DNA of 64,000 nucleotides from Sphingopyxis yananensis (GTDB lineage: Bacteria > Pseudomonadota > Alphaproteobacteria > Sphingomonadales > Sphingomonadaceae): assembly GCF_020687785.1 (NCBI RefSeq), contig NZ_JAJEWI010000001.1, forward strand, positions 1 to 64,000. The letters run 5' to 3'. The translations under genes and the position numbers were made by a program. Below the pieces are notes generated by a model. That model saw only the letters and a program-made list of their open reading frames with translations. It was not told the origin of the DNA and ran no database searches. Below, piece by piece: positions 53,229 through 63,842 of this stretch. How positions within the stretch are numbered: position 1 is the stretch's first letter; each line of letters opens with the position of its first letter.

Positions 53229-54704
53229 ATGGCGGACAAGATATTGCAACCTGTGGTTCAGCAGGGGCGCAATTGCTGGCGTATTGAGCGGGCCGATAGC
53301 GCCAAAATGATTGTCGATGCCGCCGACTATTATGCGTTGCTTGAGGGGCTGATGCAAAATGCGCGGGAGCGGATTTTGCTGATCGGCTGGGATTTTGACC
53401 CCCGTATCGCCCTGAAACCCACCGCCAGTGGCAAGGCCCAGTCCTTGGGGAAGTTTTTGCTGCGTTTGGCCAAGGATAAACCGAACCGCGATATTGATAT
53501 TTTGCGCTGGAATTTTGGCGGCTTAAAACAATTTTTTTCCCCCACCATTGTATCAACGGTGCTGCGCTGGAAAATGACCAAATCCATTCGGTTCCGGCTG
53601 GATAGCGCGCATCCCTTGGGGTGCAGTCACCATCAAAAAGTGGCGGTGTTTGACGATCATCTGGCCGTGTGCGGCGGTATTGATGTGGCTGACCGGCGCT
53701 GGGACACGCCTGAGCATAAGGATGATGATCCCTTGCGGGTCCAGCCCAATGGCAAAGCTTATGAGCCATGGCATGATGTTACCATGTTGCTAGCGGGGCC
53801 GATTGGCGGAGCCTTGGCGGATTTGGGCAAAGAGCGTTGGAAACGAGCGACCAAAGAGGAATTGACGCCGCTGCGGCAGGACGGCGAAAATTGGCCCAAG
53901 GATTTGACGCCGGACTTTGAGAATGTGGACGTCGCCATATCGCGCACCCGCGCGGAATATGGCGACGTGTCGGAACTGCGGGAGATTGAGCAACTCTATA
54001 TCGATATGATCATGGCGACCGAAAAATTCCTTTATTTTGAAAATCAATATTTCTCCAGCGGCAAGATAGCGGCGGCCATTGCCGAGCGATTGAACGAAGA
54101 AAATCCGCCGGAATTTATCATGGTGATGCCAGAAAAGGGTGACGGCTGGCTGGAGCAAAAGGCCATGGATGGCGCGCGGGTGATGCTGGTGCGCGAAATC
54201 GCCAAGTCCAAATATGGCAAGAATTTCCGCATTTATGTTCCTCACACCAAGGGCGGCGCGCCAATCTATGTTCATGCCAAGGTTGCGGTGATGGATGACC
54301 GCTTGCTGCGCATCGGGTCGGCCAATTTGAACAATCGGTCTATGGGACTGGATAGCGAATGCGACGTGACCATTGACGCGGCCTTGCCCGCCAACGCGGA
54401 CACTCCGCCACGTATCAAGGCGCTGCGTGAAAATTTATTGGCCGAGCACTTGCATGTATCCCCCAGCGAAATTTCGCGCCTGTATGGCGAAACAGGCTCG
54501 CTCGCAAAGGTGATCGAGACGCTGAGCGGTGATGGAAAAACGCTGGAGTGGCTGGATTTGGAACAGCCCGGGCCCTTGGACGAATTTATTGCCAATAACG
54601 AACTGCTGGATCCGACACGGCCCGACGCCGTTTTCGAAGCACCGGGCGAGCATGGCGTAAAAAGCTATTTCCGGCGGCGCTTTGGCCGTCGCTATATGAA
54701 ATAA
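53229..54704 (+). CDS. Phospholipase D superfamily protein, two HKD motifs
   Basis: 491 residues from ATG 53229, chosen for CGGAGGGA. Two HKD motifs are seen: HHQKVAVFDD near residue 135 and HAKVAVMDDRLLRIGSANLN near 345. It has no signal peptide. These enzymes hydrolyse or transfer phosphodiesters, for example phosphatidyl groups; a cardiolipin-synthase-like or PLD-type lipase are both possible. The basic end SYFRRRFGRRYMK might associate with membranes. Confidence 0.88.
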   Translation: MADKILQPVVQQGRNCWRIERADSAKMIVDAADYYALLEGLMQNARERILLIGWDFDPRIALKPTASGKAQSLGKFLLRLAKDKPNRDIDILRWNFGGLKQFFSPTIVSTVLRWKMTKSIRFRLDSAHPLGCSHHQKVAVFDDHLAVCGGIDVADRRWDTPEHKDDDPLRVQPNGKAYEPWHDVTMLLAGPIGGALADLGKERWKRATKEELTPLRQDGENWPKDLTPDFENVDVAISRTRAEYGDVSELREIEQLYIDMIMATEKFLYFENQYFSSGKIAAAIAERLNEENPPEFIMVMPEKGDGWLEQKAMDGARVMLVREIAKSKYGKNFRIYVPHTKGGAPIYVHAKVAVMDDRLLRIGSANLNNRSMGLDSECDVTIDAALPANADTPPRIKALRENLLAEHLHVSPSEISRLYGETGSLAKVIETLSGDGKTLEWLDLEQPGPLDEFIANNELLDPTRPDAVFEAPGEHGVKSYFRRRFGRRYMK

Positions 54705-54795
54705 TACTAGGTTAGAGCGAGGGCGTTGACGCCGCTTTAAGAATAGGGCCGCCGCCATACGGCCCTGTTCGGCCCGCGTTCGCCAGCGACAAGCC

Positions 54796-55647
54796 CTAGT
54801 CCGCCAACGACAAGATATGGCGCGCTTGCTTTAAATGCGGCGCGTCGATCATCTTGCCGTCAATTTGCAGTACGCCTGCGCCCGGGTTGTTGTTGAATGC
54901 CTCGACAATGGCGTGGGCGCGTTGCAATTCCTCGGTGCTGGGCGTGAAGGCGGCGTTGATGGGCTCCACTTGGGATGGGTGAATAGCCATCATGCCGGTA
55001 AAACCATCCCGCCGCGCCGTTGCGGCATAGCGGGCCAGACCTTCTGCGTCCTTAATCGCTGGGAATACGGTATCAATCGCCGCTGTGCCCGCGCCGTGCG
55101 CGGCGAACAGCGTCAAAGAACGCGCCAGTTGATAGGGGGCGGTATAGCTGCCATCTGCTTCGCGGGACGTGGACGCGCCGATGGCGGCGGGCAGGTCTTC
55201 GGCGCCCCATGTCAGGCCCAGCAGCCTGTCCTTCACTTCGCGGTAGCTGCCAAGGGTGAAAATGGCCTGCGGCGTCTCGGTCGCGATTGGCAAAATCGCG
55301 GGCAAGGATGCATCGGCTGCGCCTTCGCTGCGTAAGATTGTGTCCAATTGCGCGATGCTGGATGCTCCATCGGCTTTGGGCAACATGATGGCATCGGGCC
55401 GCGCACCAATGACTGCTGCGACGTCGGCAGCGGTGAAATGGCTATCGAGCGGGTTGACACGGACCAAGGTAAAGGTCTGCCGCTCGCCGGACAGATAATC
55501 GGCTATGGCCGCGCGTGCTTTCTCTTTGTTAGACAGGGAAACACTGTCTTCCAAATCCAAAATAATGGCATCGGCTCCAGATGCCGCTGCCTTTTCAAAC
55601 CGTTCGGGACGATCGCCGGGTACGAACAACAGGCTGCGCAATCTCAT
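54796..55647 (-). CDS. HpcH/HpaI aldolase-type CoA-ester lyase (CitE/Mcl-like)
   Basis: 283 residues. MRLRSLLFVPGDRPERFEKA, ILDLEDSVSLSNKEKARAAI, VRVNPLDSHFTAADVAAVIG and IHPSQVEPINAAF are the signature of citrate-lyase beta-like/malyl-CoA lyase proteins. Such enzymes split malyl- or citramalyl-CoA. Follows a MaoC-type hydratase gene on the same strand by 22 bases, fitting a short acyl-CoA pathway. Confidence 0.88.
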   Translation of the reverse strand: MRLRSLLFVPGDRPERFEKAAASGADAIILDLEDSVSLSNKEKARAAIADYLSGERQTFTLVRVNPLDSHFTAADVAAVIGARPDAIMLPKADGASSIAQLDTILRSEGAADASLPAILPIATETPQAIFTLGSYREVKDRLLGLTWGAEDLPAAIGASTSREADGSYTAPYQLARSLTLFAAHGAGTAAIDTVFPAIKDAEGLARYAATARRDGFTGMMAIHPSQVEPINAAFTPSTEELQRAHAIVEAFNNNPGAGVLQIDGKMIDAPHLKQARHILSLAD

Positions 55648-55669
55648 GGGGCTTCCTCACTCAGTTCAA

Positions 55670-56122
55670 TTATGATGCATGGCGCTTGATCAGCGCGCTG
55701 CGTTCGCTTTGGCAGACGATCTGGCCCCGTTGGTTAATACAACGGTGCAAAAAGGTCACGATGCCCGCATTGGGACGCGACTTGCTTTCTTTCAAGGCGA
55801 TCACTTCGCTGGTGGCGTAAAGTGTATCGCCCAGAAAAACCGGATGCGGCATGACCAGCTTATCATAACCCAAATTGGCAACCAATGTGCCCAAGGTGGT
55901 GTCGCCCACCGACAAGCCGATCATCAGGCTGAATGTAAAGGTTCCGTTGACCAAAATCTGCCCAAATTCTGATGCCTTGGCGGCTTCCACATCCAAGTGC
56001 AGTGGCTGGGGATTGTGGGTCATGGTCGAAAATAACAAATTGTCGGTTTCCGTCACGGTGCGCCGAATATCATGTTCGATCATATCGCCAATGGACCATT
56101 GGTCAAAGAAACGGCCAGCCAT
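55670..56122 (-). CDS. MaoC-family hydratase (hotdog fold)
   Basis: 150 residues. The start at 56122 gives MAGRFFDQWSIGDMIEHDIR and the family motif THNPQPLHLDVEAAKASEFG, NGTFTFSLMIGLSVGDT with the catalytic Asp/His in NPQPLHLD. Hydration of a 2-enoyl-CoA or mesaconyl-CoA is expected; the CoA-ester lyase downstream supports a mesaconyl/methylmalyl-type role. The upstream ORF extension to 56248 has no support. Confidence 0.85.
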   Translation of the reverse strand: MAGRFFDQWSIGDMIEHDIRRTVTETDNLLFSTMTHNPQPLHLDVEAAKASEFGQILVNGTFTFSLMIGLSVGDTTLGTLVANLGYDKLVMPHPVFLGDTLYATSEVIALKESKSRPNAGIVTFLHRCINQRGQIVCQSERSALIKRHAS

Positions 56123-56347
56123 GTTTTTTCCTTTAATCTGTCTCTTCTCTGAACTGCTATGGCATTCAGCCAGCGCTTGGCATGATGTAATGAAGCTTGG
56201 CATCAAGCCCAAGCGGTAAATCCAGCAATATTGTGACGAATTGGTCAAATATGCGGGGGCATCAGCTAGACGACCATCAATCGCATTTTGTCGGTAGCTT
56301 GCGCCATGGGGATTGCACGGCAGCGCGGGATATCCAAAAATTCTAAA

Positions 56348-56605
56348 TCATTCTGATGCGGTCGGCGTCCGCTTGGCGAACAGGTGACGATAAACGCCAA
56401 AGCCGTTGATGAACAAGAGCGCGACATTCTGCATCCCAATGCCGTCGCTATCGTCTTGCAAAAACCCCCAAAGAAGAAGGGACAGGCTGCTGCTGACGAA
56501 GATGATAAAGGCGATGCCGGTCCACCGTTCACCCAAATTCATGGCGATCATCAAGGCGGCGACGACACCGCTGATCGCTCCATAATATTGCAATATGTCG
56601 AGCAT
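56348..56605 (-). CDS. Small membrane protein of unknown function
   Basis: 85 residues with three hydrophobic stretches (YYGAISGVVAALMIAMN, GIAFIIFVSSSLSLLLWGF and VALLFINGFGVYRHLF). GGAAGG stands well before the ATG at 56605. Upstream of cysD in the opposite direction. The pattern resembles small inner-membrane proteins common in proteobacteria; no named family. Confidence 0.7.
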   Translation of the reverse strand: MLDILQYYGAISGVVAALMIAMNLGERWTGIAFIIFVSSSLSLLLWGFLQDDSDGIGMQNVALLFINGFGVYRHLFAKRTPTASE

Positions 56606-56813
56606 GTCCGGCCCTTCCTTCTATTTTTATTATTCTTTTGCGTCCATTTATGTGGCTATGTCTTGACGCTCAAAGTGCCGCTTTTGCGGCCCTTATTCGT
56701 GGTAACGCGGGGCAAGTGGAGAGGCTGCAATGGGGGCGGGGTGAAAGGCAGGCTTTGGGCGATGAAAGGCCATTCAGCTTGATTGACGGCATCGCTGGTT
56801 GCAATTCACACCG

Positions 56814-57719
56814 ATGAGCGAAGCAATGACCCACTTGGACCGGCTGGAAGCCGAATCTATTCACATCATGCGCGAAGTGATGGCCGATGCCACCAATCCC
56901 GTGATGCTTTACAGCGTTGGTAAAGACAGCGCGGTAATGCTGCATCTGGCGCGTAAGGCTTTTTATCCTTCGCCGCCGCCATTTCCGTTGCTGCACGTCG
57001 ACACAACATGGAAATTCAAAGCCATGTATGAACTGCGCGACCGTATGGCCCGCGAAAGCGGTATGGAATTGATCGTTTATCAAAATCCCGAAGCCGCCGA
57101 GCGGGGCATTAACCCCTTTGACCATGGCCCGCTGCACACCGACATGTGGAAAACCGAAGGGTTGAAGCAGGCGCTCGACAAATATGGTTTTGACGTGGCC
57201 TTTGGTGGTGCGCGGCGGGACGAAGAAAAAAGCCGCGCCAAGGAACGTATTTTTTCATTCCGCACCGCCAGCCATGGCTGGGACCCCAAGCAACAACGGC
57301 CGGAGTTGTGGAATATTTACAACGCGAAAAAGGCCAAGAGCGAAAGTATCCGCGTGTTTCCGATCAGCAACTGGACGGAATTGGACATTTGGCAATATAT
57401 CAGCCGAGAAAATATCCCCATCGTGCCGCTCTATTTCGCGGCGCCGCGCCCGACCGTGGAGCGCGACGGCATGTTGCTGATGGTGGATGACGAACGTTTC
57501 CCGTTGCATGACGGCGAAGTGCCCGTGGAACGGTCGATCCGTTTCCGCACCTTGGGTTGCTATCCCTTGACCGGCGCGGTGGAAAGTACCGCCAGCAGTT
57601 TGTCAGAAGTCATTCAGGAAATGCTGCTGACCACGACCAGCGAACGCCAAGGCCGCGTGATTGATAAGGATGGCGGAGACGCCTCCATGGAAAAGAAAAA
57701 GCAAGAGGGTTATTTCTGA
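56814..57719 (+). CDS. cysD: Sulfate adenylyltransferase, small subunit
   Basis: 301 residues. [13 protein letters not shown], the PP-loop-type [36 protein letters not shown] and [15 protein letters not shown] are those of CysD. With CysN it makes APS from ATP and sulfate. ATG 56814 is chosen; ATG 56826 is possible. The stop overlaps the next start (TGATG). Confidence 0.95.
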   Translation: MSEAMTHLDRLEAESIHIMREVMADATNPVMLYSVGKDSAVMLHLARKAFYPSPPPFPLLHVDTTWKFKAMYELRDRMARESGMELIVYQNPEAAERGINPFDHGPLHTDMWKTEGLKQALDKYGFDVAFGGARRDEEKSRAKERIFSFRTASHGWDPKQQRPELWNIYNAKKAKSESIRVFPISNWTELDIWQYISRENIPIVPLYFAAPRPTVERDGMLLMVDDERFPLHDGEVPVERSIRFRTLGCYPLTGAVESTASSLSEVIQEMLLTTTSERQGRVIDKDGGDASMEKKKQEGYF

Positions 57720-59626
57720 TGTCGGATCCGGTTTACGTTACCGACGCGCTGATCGCCGAGGATATCGACGCTTATTTGGCGCAGCATGAAAAAAAATCTC
57801 TGCTTCGCTTCATCACCTGTGGCAGCGTGGATGATGGAAAATCGACGCTGATTGGCCGCTTGCTATATGACAGCAAGATGATCTTTGAAGATCAATTGGC
57901 GGCGCTTGAAGCCGACAGCAAACGTGTCGGCACGCAGGGGCAAGATATTGATTTTGCGTTGCTGGTCGACGGCTTGGCTGCGGAACGCGAGCAGGGCATC
58001 ACTATCGACGTTGCGTATCGTTTCTTCACCACCGAAAAGCGCAAATTCATTGTGGCGGATACGCCGGGGCATGAACAATATACCCGCAACATGGTGACGG
58101 GCGCATCGACGGCCGATCTGGCGATCATCCTGATTGATGCGCGCAAAGGCGTTCTGACCCAGACCCGCCGCCACAGTTTCTTGGCGCATTTGCTGGGCAT
58201 CAAGCATATCGTGCTGGCCGTCAACAAGATGGACTTGGTGGATTATAGCAAAGAGGTATTTGACCGTATTTGCTTGTCCTATCGCGCCTTTGCCAGCGAA
58301 ATTGGCATCACCAATTTCCAAGCCATCCCGATTTCCGGCTTCAAGGGCGACAATATTGCTGCTGCGTCGGACAACACCCCTTGGTATCAAGGTCCCGCTC
58401 TGATCGAGCATTTGGAAAATGTCGAGGTCGGCACCAGCGCCGATGAAGCGCATCCTTTCCGGATGCCTGTTCAGTGGGTGAACCGTCCGAATTTGGATTT
58501 TCGTGGTTTTTCGGGCCAAATCGCCAGTGGTCGTGTCGCCCCGGGTGATGCCGTCCGTATCTTGCCCAGCGGCAAGACCAGCAACATTGCCCGCATCGTC
58601 ACTTTGGACGGCGATTTGGACGAGGCCAAGGCTGGCCAATCGGTGACGCTGACCTTGGCGGACGAAGTGGACTGTTCGCGCGGGGACGTCATCGCCGTCG
58701 CCGATGCCCCGCCAGAGGTGTCCGACCAGTTCGAGGCAACGGTCGTTTGGATGGCGGATGAAGCCATGATCCCTGGCCGTGCCTATTGGTTGAAATTGGG
58801 CACACAGACTGTGTCTGTGACTTTGCAAGCGCCGAAATATGAAATCAATGTCAACTCCTTGGAGCATTTGGCGGCCAAGACATTGGAATTGAACAGCATC
58901 GGTGTGGTCGCTTTGGCGACGGACAAACCAATTGTGTTCGAACCATATGGCGACAGCCACACATTGGGTGGCTTCATTCTGATCGACAAGATGACCAACG
59001 CGACCATCGCGGCGGGCATGTTGCACTTCAGTCTGCGCCGCGCCCAAAATGTGCATTGGCAGGCCACCGATATCAGCCGCGATATGCGGGCCGACCTGAA
59101 AAACCAAAAGCCTGCTTTATTGTGGTTCACGGGCCTGTCGGGCAGCGGAAAATCGACCATCGCCAATTTGGTCGAAAAGAAACTGCACCGCATGAACCGC
59201 CACAGTTTCTTGTTGGACGGCGACAATGTGCGCCACGGTTTGAACAAGGATCTGGGCTTTACCGAAGCTGACCGTGTGGAAAATATCCGCCGCGTGGGCG
59301 AGGTGGCAAAGCTGATGACCGACGCTGGTTTGATCGTCATTACGGCGTTTATTTCGCCGTTCCGTGCGGAACGGGAATTGGTTCGTTCGATGCTCAAGGA
59401 CGGCGAATTTATCGAAGTCTTTATCGATACCGCACTCGATGTGGCGGAAAGCCGCGATGTGAAGGGCCTCTATAAAAAGGCACGCGAGGGGCAGTTGAAA
59501 AACTTCACGGGCATCGACAGCCCCTATGAAGCGCCCGAGGCACCGGAAATCCACATCGACACCGCATCGGAAAGTGCCGAGGCAGCGGCGGATCGGATCA
59601 TCGATTATGTGCTGGGTCCGGCATGA
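57719..59626 (+). CDS. cysNC: Bifunctional sulfate adenylyltransferase large subunit / APS kinase
   Basis: 635 residues. N-terminal GTPase ([28 protein letters not shown]), the EF-Tu-like beta barrels, and a C-terminal APS kinase with GLSGSGKST at about residue 471. The fusion is common in alphaproteobacteria. Together with CysD it converts sulfate to PAPS. Its last bases overlap the cysQ start at 59623. The sulfate released by the two sulfatases in this window could feed it, but that link is inference. Confidence 0.95.
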   Translation: MSDPVYVTDALIAEDIDAYLAQHEKKSLLRFITCGSVDDGKSTLIGRLLYDSKMIFEDQLAALEADSKRVGTQGQDIDFALLVDGLAAEREQGITIDVAYRFFTTEKRKFIVADTPGHEQYTRNMVTGASTADLAIILIDARKGVLTQTRRHSFLAHLLGIKHIVLAVNKMDLVDYSKEVFDRICLSYRAFASEIGITNFQAIPISGFKGDNIAAASDNTPWYQGPALIEHLENVEVGTSADEAHPFRMPVQWVNRPNLDFRGFSGQIASGRVAPGDAVRILPSGKTSNIARIVTLDGDLDEAKAGQSVTLTLADEVDCSRGDVIAVADAPPEVSDQFEATVVWMADEAMIPGRAYWLKLGTQTVSVTLQAPKYEINVNSLEHLAAKTLELNSIGVVALATDKPIVFEPYGDSHTLGGFILIDKMTNATIAAGMLHFSLRRAQNVHWQATDISRDMRADLKNQKPALLWFTGLSGSGKSTIANLVEKKLHRMNRHSFLLDGDNVRHGLNKDLGFTEADRVENIRRVGEVAKLMTDAGLIVITAFISPFRAERELVRSMLKDGEFIEVFIDTALDVAESRDVKGLYKKAREGQLKNFTGIDSPYEAPEAPEIHIDTASESAEAAADRIIDYVLGPA

Positions 59627-60366
59627 CCGCCATAAGCGACAATGCGCTGGCCAAAAGGCTGGCGCATGAGGCGGGGCAGATTTTGCTATCGCTGCGTGCG
59701 GAAGGGGGATTAGCTGGCAAAGCCTTGGGCGATGCGGGGGATGCCGCCGCCAACGCCATGTTGATCCGTGAATTGCAAGCCTTGCGCCCTGATGACGCCA
59801 TTTTGTCGGAGGAAGAGCAAGACAGCGAAGCGCGTCTGTCCGCCAGCCGAGTGTGGATTATTGACCCGCTGGATGGCACCCGCGAATATAGCGAGGGACG
59901 CAGCGATTGGGCCGTGCACGTCGCCTTGGCGGTGGACGGCGTTGCTATGGTCGGCGCGGTGGCCCTGCCATCATTGTCGCAAACCCTGTGCAGCGATGAA
60001 GCATGGCCTTTGGCGCCTAGCGTGCCGCCGTTGAAAATGTTGGTCAGCCGCACACGCCCTGCTGCAGAGGCGGTGTTTGTCGCTGAAAAGCTGGGCGCGA
60101 CATTGCTGCCCATGGGCTCTGCGGGGGCAAAGGCCATGGCGGTGGTGCGCGGCGAGGCGGATATTTATCTGCACACGGGCGGCCAGTTTGAATGGGACAA
60201 TTGCGCTCCAGTCGCCGTGGCGGCGGCGGCGGGGCTGCATGTCAGCCGTGTCGACGGTTCCCCGTTATATTATAACAACCGCAATAGCTATCTGCCCGAT
60301 TTGCTGATTTGCCGCAAAGAATATGCCGAGGATGTGGTGAAAATTGCGGCGCAATATAGGGCGTAA
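59623..60366 (+). CDS. cysQ: 3'(2'),5'-bisphosphate nucleotidase
   Basis: 247 residues. ILSEEEQDS and the [20 protein letters not shown] motif of the inositol monophosphatase superfamily, with metal-binding Asp residues, and the [10 protein letters not shown] ending are CysQ-typical. It removes the by-product PAP of PAPS use. Third gene of the cysDNCQ operon, its start overlapping the cysNC stop by 4 bases. Confidence 0.92.
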   Translation: MTAISDNALAKRLAHEAGQILLSLRAEGGLAGKALGDAGDAAANAMLIRELQALRPDDAILSEEEQDSEARLSASRVWIIDPLDGTREYSEGRSDWAVHVALAVDGVAMVGAVALPSLSQTLCSDEAWPLAPSVPPLKMLVSRTRPAAEAVFVAEKLGATLLPMGSAGAKAMAVVRGEADIYLHTGGQFEWDNCAPVAVAAAAGLHVSRVDGSPLYYNNRNSYLPDLLICRKEYAEDVVKIAAQYRA

Positions 60367-60487
60367 CCTCAATTTGGCGCATCCATGGATGGGGTGCGGA
60401 TGATCGGGGGGAGATCAGCCGCATTGCCATGACCTTCGTCCCTCGATATCCCTTGGCGCAGAAAATGCTATTTGGGAGAGAGACGAG

Positions 60488-61624
60488 ATGACCGACATAC
60501 CAGCCACCCATAAAGTCATGCTGACCTTGGTGAAAGCCGAAGGGCAGCTTGAGGTGTTTTTGGAAGAACGGCCCATGCCCCGGCCAAAGGCGCATGAGGT
60601 GTTGGTCAAGGTATTGGCGACCCCAATTAATCCATCTGATCTAGGCTTGTTGGTCGGCGCGGCGGATATGGGGACAGCCAAAGCAGGCGAGCGCAATGGA
60701 TTGCCGATGATCAGCGCCAATATTAGCGATGCTGGGATGCGCGCCATGCAAGGGCGTGTGGGCGACGCGCTGCCAATTGGTAATGAAGGTTGCGGCATTG
60801 TGGTCGCGGCGGGTGAAAACCCTGACGCCCAAGCCTTGATCGGCAAGATGGTAGCCATGCTGGGCGGGGAAATTTACGCAGAATATCGCTGTTTGCCCGT
60901 CCAAATGTGTATGGAATTGCCCGATGACACGGACCCCAAGGACGGCGCATCTTGCTTCGTCAACCCGCTGACTAGCCTTGCCTTTACGGAGGTTGCCAAG
61001 GCGGGCGGTCACAAGGCCTTGGTCCATACGGCGGCGGCCAGCAATTTGGGCCAAATGTTGGTGAAAATCTGCGCGGCAGACGGGTTGGAACTGGTCAATA
61101 TCGTTCGCAGCGAACAGCAGGCGGAATTGCTGAAAGGGCTGGATAGCCGTTATGTGGTGAACAGCCAAGACAGTGATTTTATGGAGCAATTGATTGCGGC
61201 CTTGGTCGAAACCGGCGCAACGCTGGCCTTTGATGCCATTGGCGGTGGCAAGCTGGGCGGGCAAATTTTGACGGCGATGGAGGCCGCAGCGGTTAAACGC
61301 ATGACGGTGTACAGCCGCTATGGCTCTGACGCCTATAAAGAATTATATATTTACGGCGGATTGGACATGGGGCCAACACAGTTTACCCGCAATTTCGGCT
61401 TTAGCTGGTCGATCAATGGCTTTTTGCTAACGCCGTTCATGGCCAAGGCGGGGCCAGAGGTGGTGGCGCGGATGCGCAAACGGGTCGCAAATGAACTGAC
61501 CACGACGTTCAAAAGCCATTATTCCCAAGAAATCAGCCTGACCGACGCGCTGAAATTGGACGTGGTGCAGGCCTATAATGCTAAGCGCACTGGCGACAAA
61601 TATTTGATCCGCCCGCATGGGTAA
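60488..61624 (+). CDS. Zinc-type or quinone-oxidoreductase-like alcohol dehydrogenase (MDR superfamily)
   Basis: 378 residues. ATPINPSDLGLLVGAADMG, GNEGCGIVVAAGENPDAQ and the nucleotide region KALVHTAAASNLGQMLVKIC are those of quinone oxidoreductase-like MDR proteins. The catalytic zinc cysteines are not evident, so NADPH-dependent reduction of an enone is more likely. Start ATG 60488 behind GGGAGAGAGAC. Substrate unknown. Convergent with the SleB-type gene. Confidence 0.82.
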   Translation: MTDIPATHKVMLTLVKAEGQLEVFLEERPMPRPKAHEVLVKVLATPINPSDLGLLVGAADMGTAKAGERNGLPMISANISDAGMRAMQGRVGDALPIGNEGCGIVVAAGENPDAQALIGKMVAMLGGEIYAEYRCLPVQMCMELPDDTDPKDGASCFVNPLTSLAFTEVAKAGGHKALVHTAAASNLGQMLVKICAADGLELVNIVRSEQQAELLKGLDSRYVVNSQDSDFMEQLIAALVETGATLAFDAIGGGKLGGQILTAMEAAAVKRMTVYSRYGSDAYKELYIYGGLDMGPTQFTRNFGFSWSINGFLLTPFMAKAGPEVVARMRKRVANELTTTFKSHYSQEISLTDALKLDVVQAYNAKRTGDKYLIRPHG

Positions 61625-61654
61625 ACGCCGCCACGGCGGATGATATCGAATGTT

Positions 61655-61690
61655 GCTTGCGGCCTTGCTTTTCGTGCCAAGGTCGCAAGC
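61655..61690. terminator. Hairpin between convergent genes
   Basis: GCTTGCGGCCTTG pairs with CAAGGTCGCAAGC (one G-T). There is no T-run, so termination is only plausible. Confidence 0.45.
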
Positions 61691-61726
61691 CTAGGTCCTG
61701 CCGCTAGTCACGGCACCAGGCGCAAT

Positions 61727-62908
61727 TTATCGCTTCATACATTGCCGGATATCATCACGCCGATATTCGCTGCAATTCCACAAGGCCTTTTCAAAGCTGG
61801 CGCTGTCATCGCGCAGGTAAGAGAAGCTCATGGCGGCGCGTTCTAGGTCGCTCATCGCTTCGCTTTTGGGTTTGAGCATGGGGTTGGTCCAGCCCAGCAA
61901 TTTGCAATAGGGCCGCTCTGCACACAGACGAAGCGCCATGGTCAGATAGGTTTCTGGCGCCGCCCGTGCGTCCAATTCCACCAAAATGGTATCGCGTTTT
62001 CCCTGATCTTTACGGTCAGCGATGATTTTCGCTTCTTTGGCGGCTGATAATGCATCTTCGTCGGTGATGATGCTGGGATTGCTGGCAAGGGCCGTGCCCG
62101 CATGGGCGGGGGACAGCGCCACCATTTTGGCAATATGGGGTTCGACGCCCGATACGTCATGCCGAAAAGCGGGGCTGGTGCCCCAAAAACCGGGCCAGCG
62201 AAAAAATAAATGGGTATCAACAATGGCAATTTTGCTGAGCGTATCGCTCCAATAAGGGCGTACCCAATTGGTGTGATAATGGGTGGCAAGGCCTACTTCG
62301 GGTGCGATACTGCCGGTCAACATTTGGCGGGCATGGCTTTGCGCCCGCGTCCATGCCGCAGCGCTATATCGGCGCGAGAGGGCGCCATCGCAAGTAAAGG
62401 TAAATTGGCATCCTGTTGCCCGTTCCGCGCCCTGAAACACCACGCCGCAGATGGATTTTGGAAAGGCCGCATGACGTGCGCGGTTAATCACCACTTGGCC
62501 GACCGCATATTGGCCGCGAGGATCATCGCCTGCCTCATAGAGCATCGCCGCAGCCATACAGTCATTGGCGCGCGCCAAATCCTCGCCCTTGCCGGAATGA
62601 ACAAAGGCTTTGGCCGTGGAAAAACCAGCGGTAACCAGCGGTATGGCGGCATTTTGGCTGCGTGCATCATCTTGTGTTACGGGTGCCAATTCCATGGCAG
62701 GCGGGGCCGGAATGATGTTGCGCGGTGGCGCTATGTGGATGGGCCCTAGAGACTGGTGCCGTGACGACTGGGGCAGCCTTTGCTGCGGCGCAGGGACGCT
62801 ATTTAGAACGCCGCCAATAGCCGCCGCAGCGGCTAGCCAAAATAGCCAGCCGCTAACGTCATGCCCTGCCATAAGTGGCTTGGCATCATCGGGGTTGCTC
62901 GGCGTCAT
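61727..62908 (-). CDS. SleB-type cell-wall hydrolase, membrane-anchored
   Basis: 393 residues from ATG 62908. A hydrophobic segment near residue 20-35 (VSGWLFWLAAAAAIGGVLNS) anchors the protein with most of it in the periplasm. The hydrolase_2 (SleB/CwlJ) domain shows ARANDCMAAAMLYEAGDDPR, GVVFQGAERATGCQFTFTCD and ATHYHTNWVRPYW. It cleaves peptidoglycan. It starts 13 bases after the cysK stop, so probably shares the cysK transcript. Confidence 0.82.
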   Translation of the reverse strand: MTPSNPDDAKPLMAGHDVSGWLFWLAAAAAIGGVLNSVPAPQQRLPQSSRHQSLGPIHIAPPRNIIPAPPAMELAPVTQDDARSQNAAIPLVTAGFSTAKAFVHSGKGEDLARANDCMAAAMLYEAGDDPRGQYAVGQVVINRARHAAFPKSICGVVFQGAERATGCQFTFTCDGALSRRYSAAAWTRAQSHARQMLTGSIAPEVGLATHYHTNWVRPYWSDTLSKIAIVDTHLFFRWPGFWGTSPAFRHDVSGVEPHIAKMVALSPAHAGTALASNPSIITDEDALSAAKEAKIIADRKDQGKRDTILVELDARAAPETYLTMALRLCAERPYCKLLGWTNPMLKPKSEAMSDLERAAMSFSYLRDDSASFEKALWNCSEYRRDDIRQCMKR

Positions 62909-62921
62909 GCCGAAATCGCCA

Positions 62922-63842
62922 TTATGGCTCTGGCAAAAAGTCCGGAACCGACAAATAGCGTTCGCCTGTGTCATAGTTGAAGCCCATGACACGGCTACCT
63001 TCGGGCAGTTCTTTTAGTTTTTGGGCGATAGCGGCCAATGTCGCGCCCGACGAAATACCGACCAACAACCCTTCTTCGCGCGCTGAGCGGCGGGCATATT
63101 CTTTGGCATCGGCGGCGTCGACCTTGATCACGCCATCCAGCAAGTCAGTATGCAGGTTGCGCGGGACAAAGCCTGCGCCAATACCCTGAATGGGGTGCGG
63201 CGCAGGCTGTCCGCCCGATATAACCGGCGATGCTTCGGGTTCGACGGCAAAGACTTTGAGGTTGGGCCAGTGGGATTTCAGGAATTTTGCCGTGCCTGTG
63301 ATATGGCCACCTGTGCCAACACCAGTGATCAGCACATCAATGGGTGTATCGGCAAAATCCGCCAAAATTTCGGGGCCCGTGGTGCGAATGTGGATATCGA
63401 TATTGGATTCATTTTCAAACTGCTGCGGCATCCACCCACCCGGCGTATTGTCCACCAGTTCAATGGCGCGTTCGATGGCACCCTTCATGCCCTTTTCGCG
63501 GGGCGTCAGGTCAAAGGTCGCGCCATAGGCCAGCATTAAGCGGCGACGTTCCAGTGACATGCTTTCTGGCATGACTAGCACTAGCTTATATCCCTTGACA
63601 GCGGCCGCCATCGCCAGACCAATGCCGGTATTACCCGATGTCGGTTCAATGATGGTGCCGCCCGCCTTTAACGCGCCCGAAGCTTCGGCAGCTTCGATCA
63701 TCGCTAGGCCGATACGATCCTTGATGGACCCTGCCGGATTGCTGCGTTCGGATTTTACCCACACTTCGGCGTCTGGGAATAATCGTCCCAAACGAATATG
63801 CGGTGTGTTGCCGATGGTATCGAGGATCGAATTGGCTTTCAT
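62922..63842 (-). CDS. cysK: Cysteine synthase (O-acetylserine sulfhydrylase)
   Basis: 306 residues. [12 protein letters not shown] with the PLP lysine at residue 41, [12 protein letters not shown] and [16 protein letters not shown], plus [18 protein letters not shown], are the CysK fold-type II set. It makes cysteine from O-acetylserine and sulfide, the last step of the sulfate assimilation started by cysD-cysNC on the other strand. Confidence 0.95.
   Translation of the reverse strand: MKANSILDTIGNTPHIRLGRLFPDAEVWVKSERSNPAGSIKDRIGLAMIEAAEASGALKAGGTIIEPTSGNTGIGLAMAAAVKGYKLVLVMPESMSLERRRLMLAYGATFDLTPREKGMKGAIERAIELVDNTPGGWMPQQFENESNIDIHIRTTGPEILADFADTPIDVLITGVGTGGHITGTAKFLKSHWPNLKVFAVEPEASPVISGGQPAPHPIQGIGAGFVPRNLHTDLLDGVIKVDAADAKEYARRSAREEGLLVGISSGATLAAIAQKLKELPEGSRVMGFNYDTGERYLSVPDFLPEP

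Noticed and set aside
57863..59107. 414-codon minus-strand frame inside cysNC
   Set aside because: Antisense shadow of a highly conserved gene.
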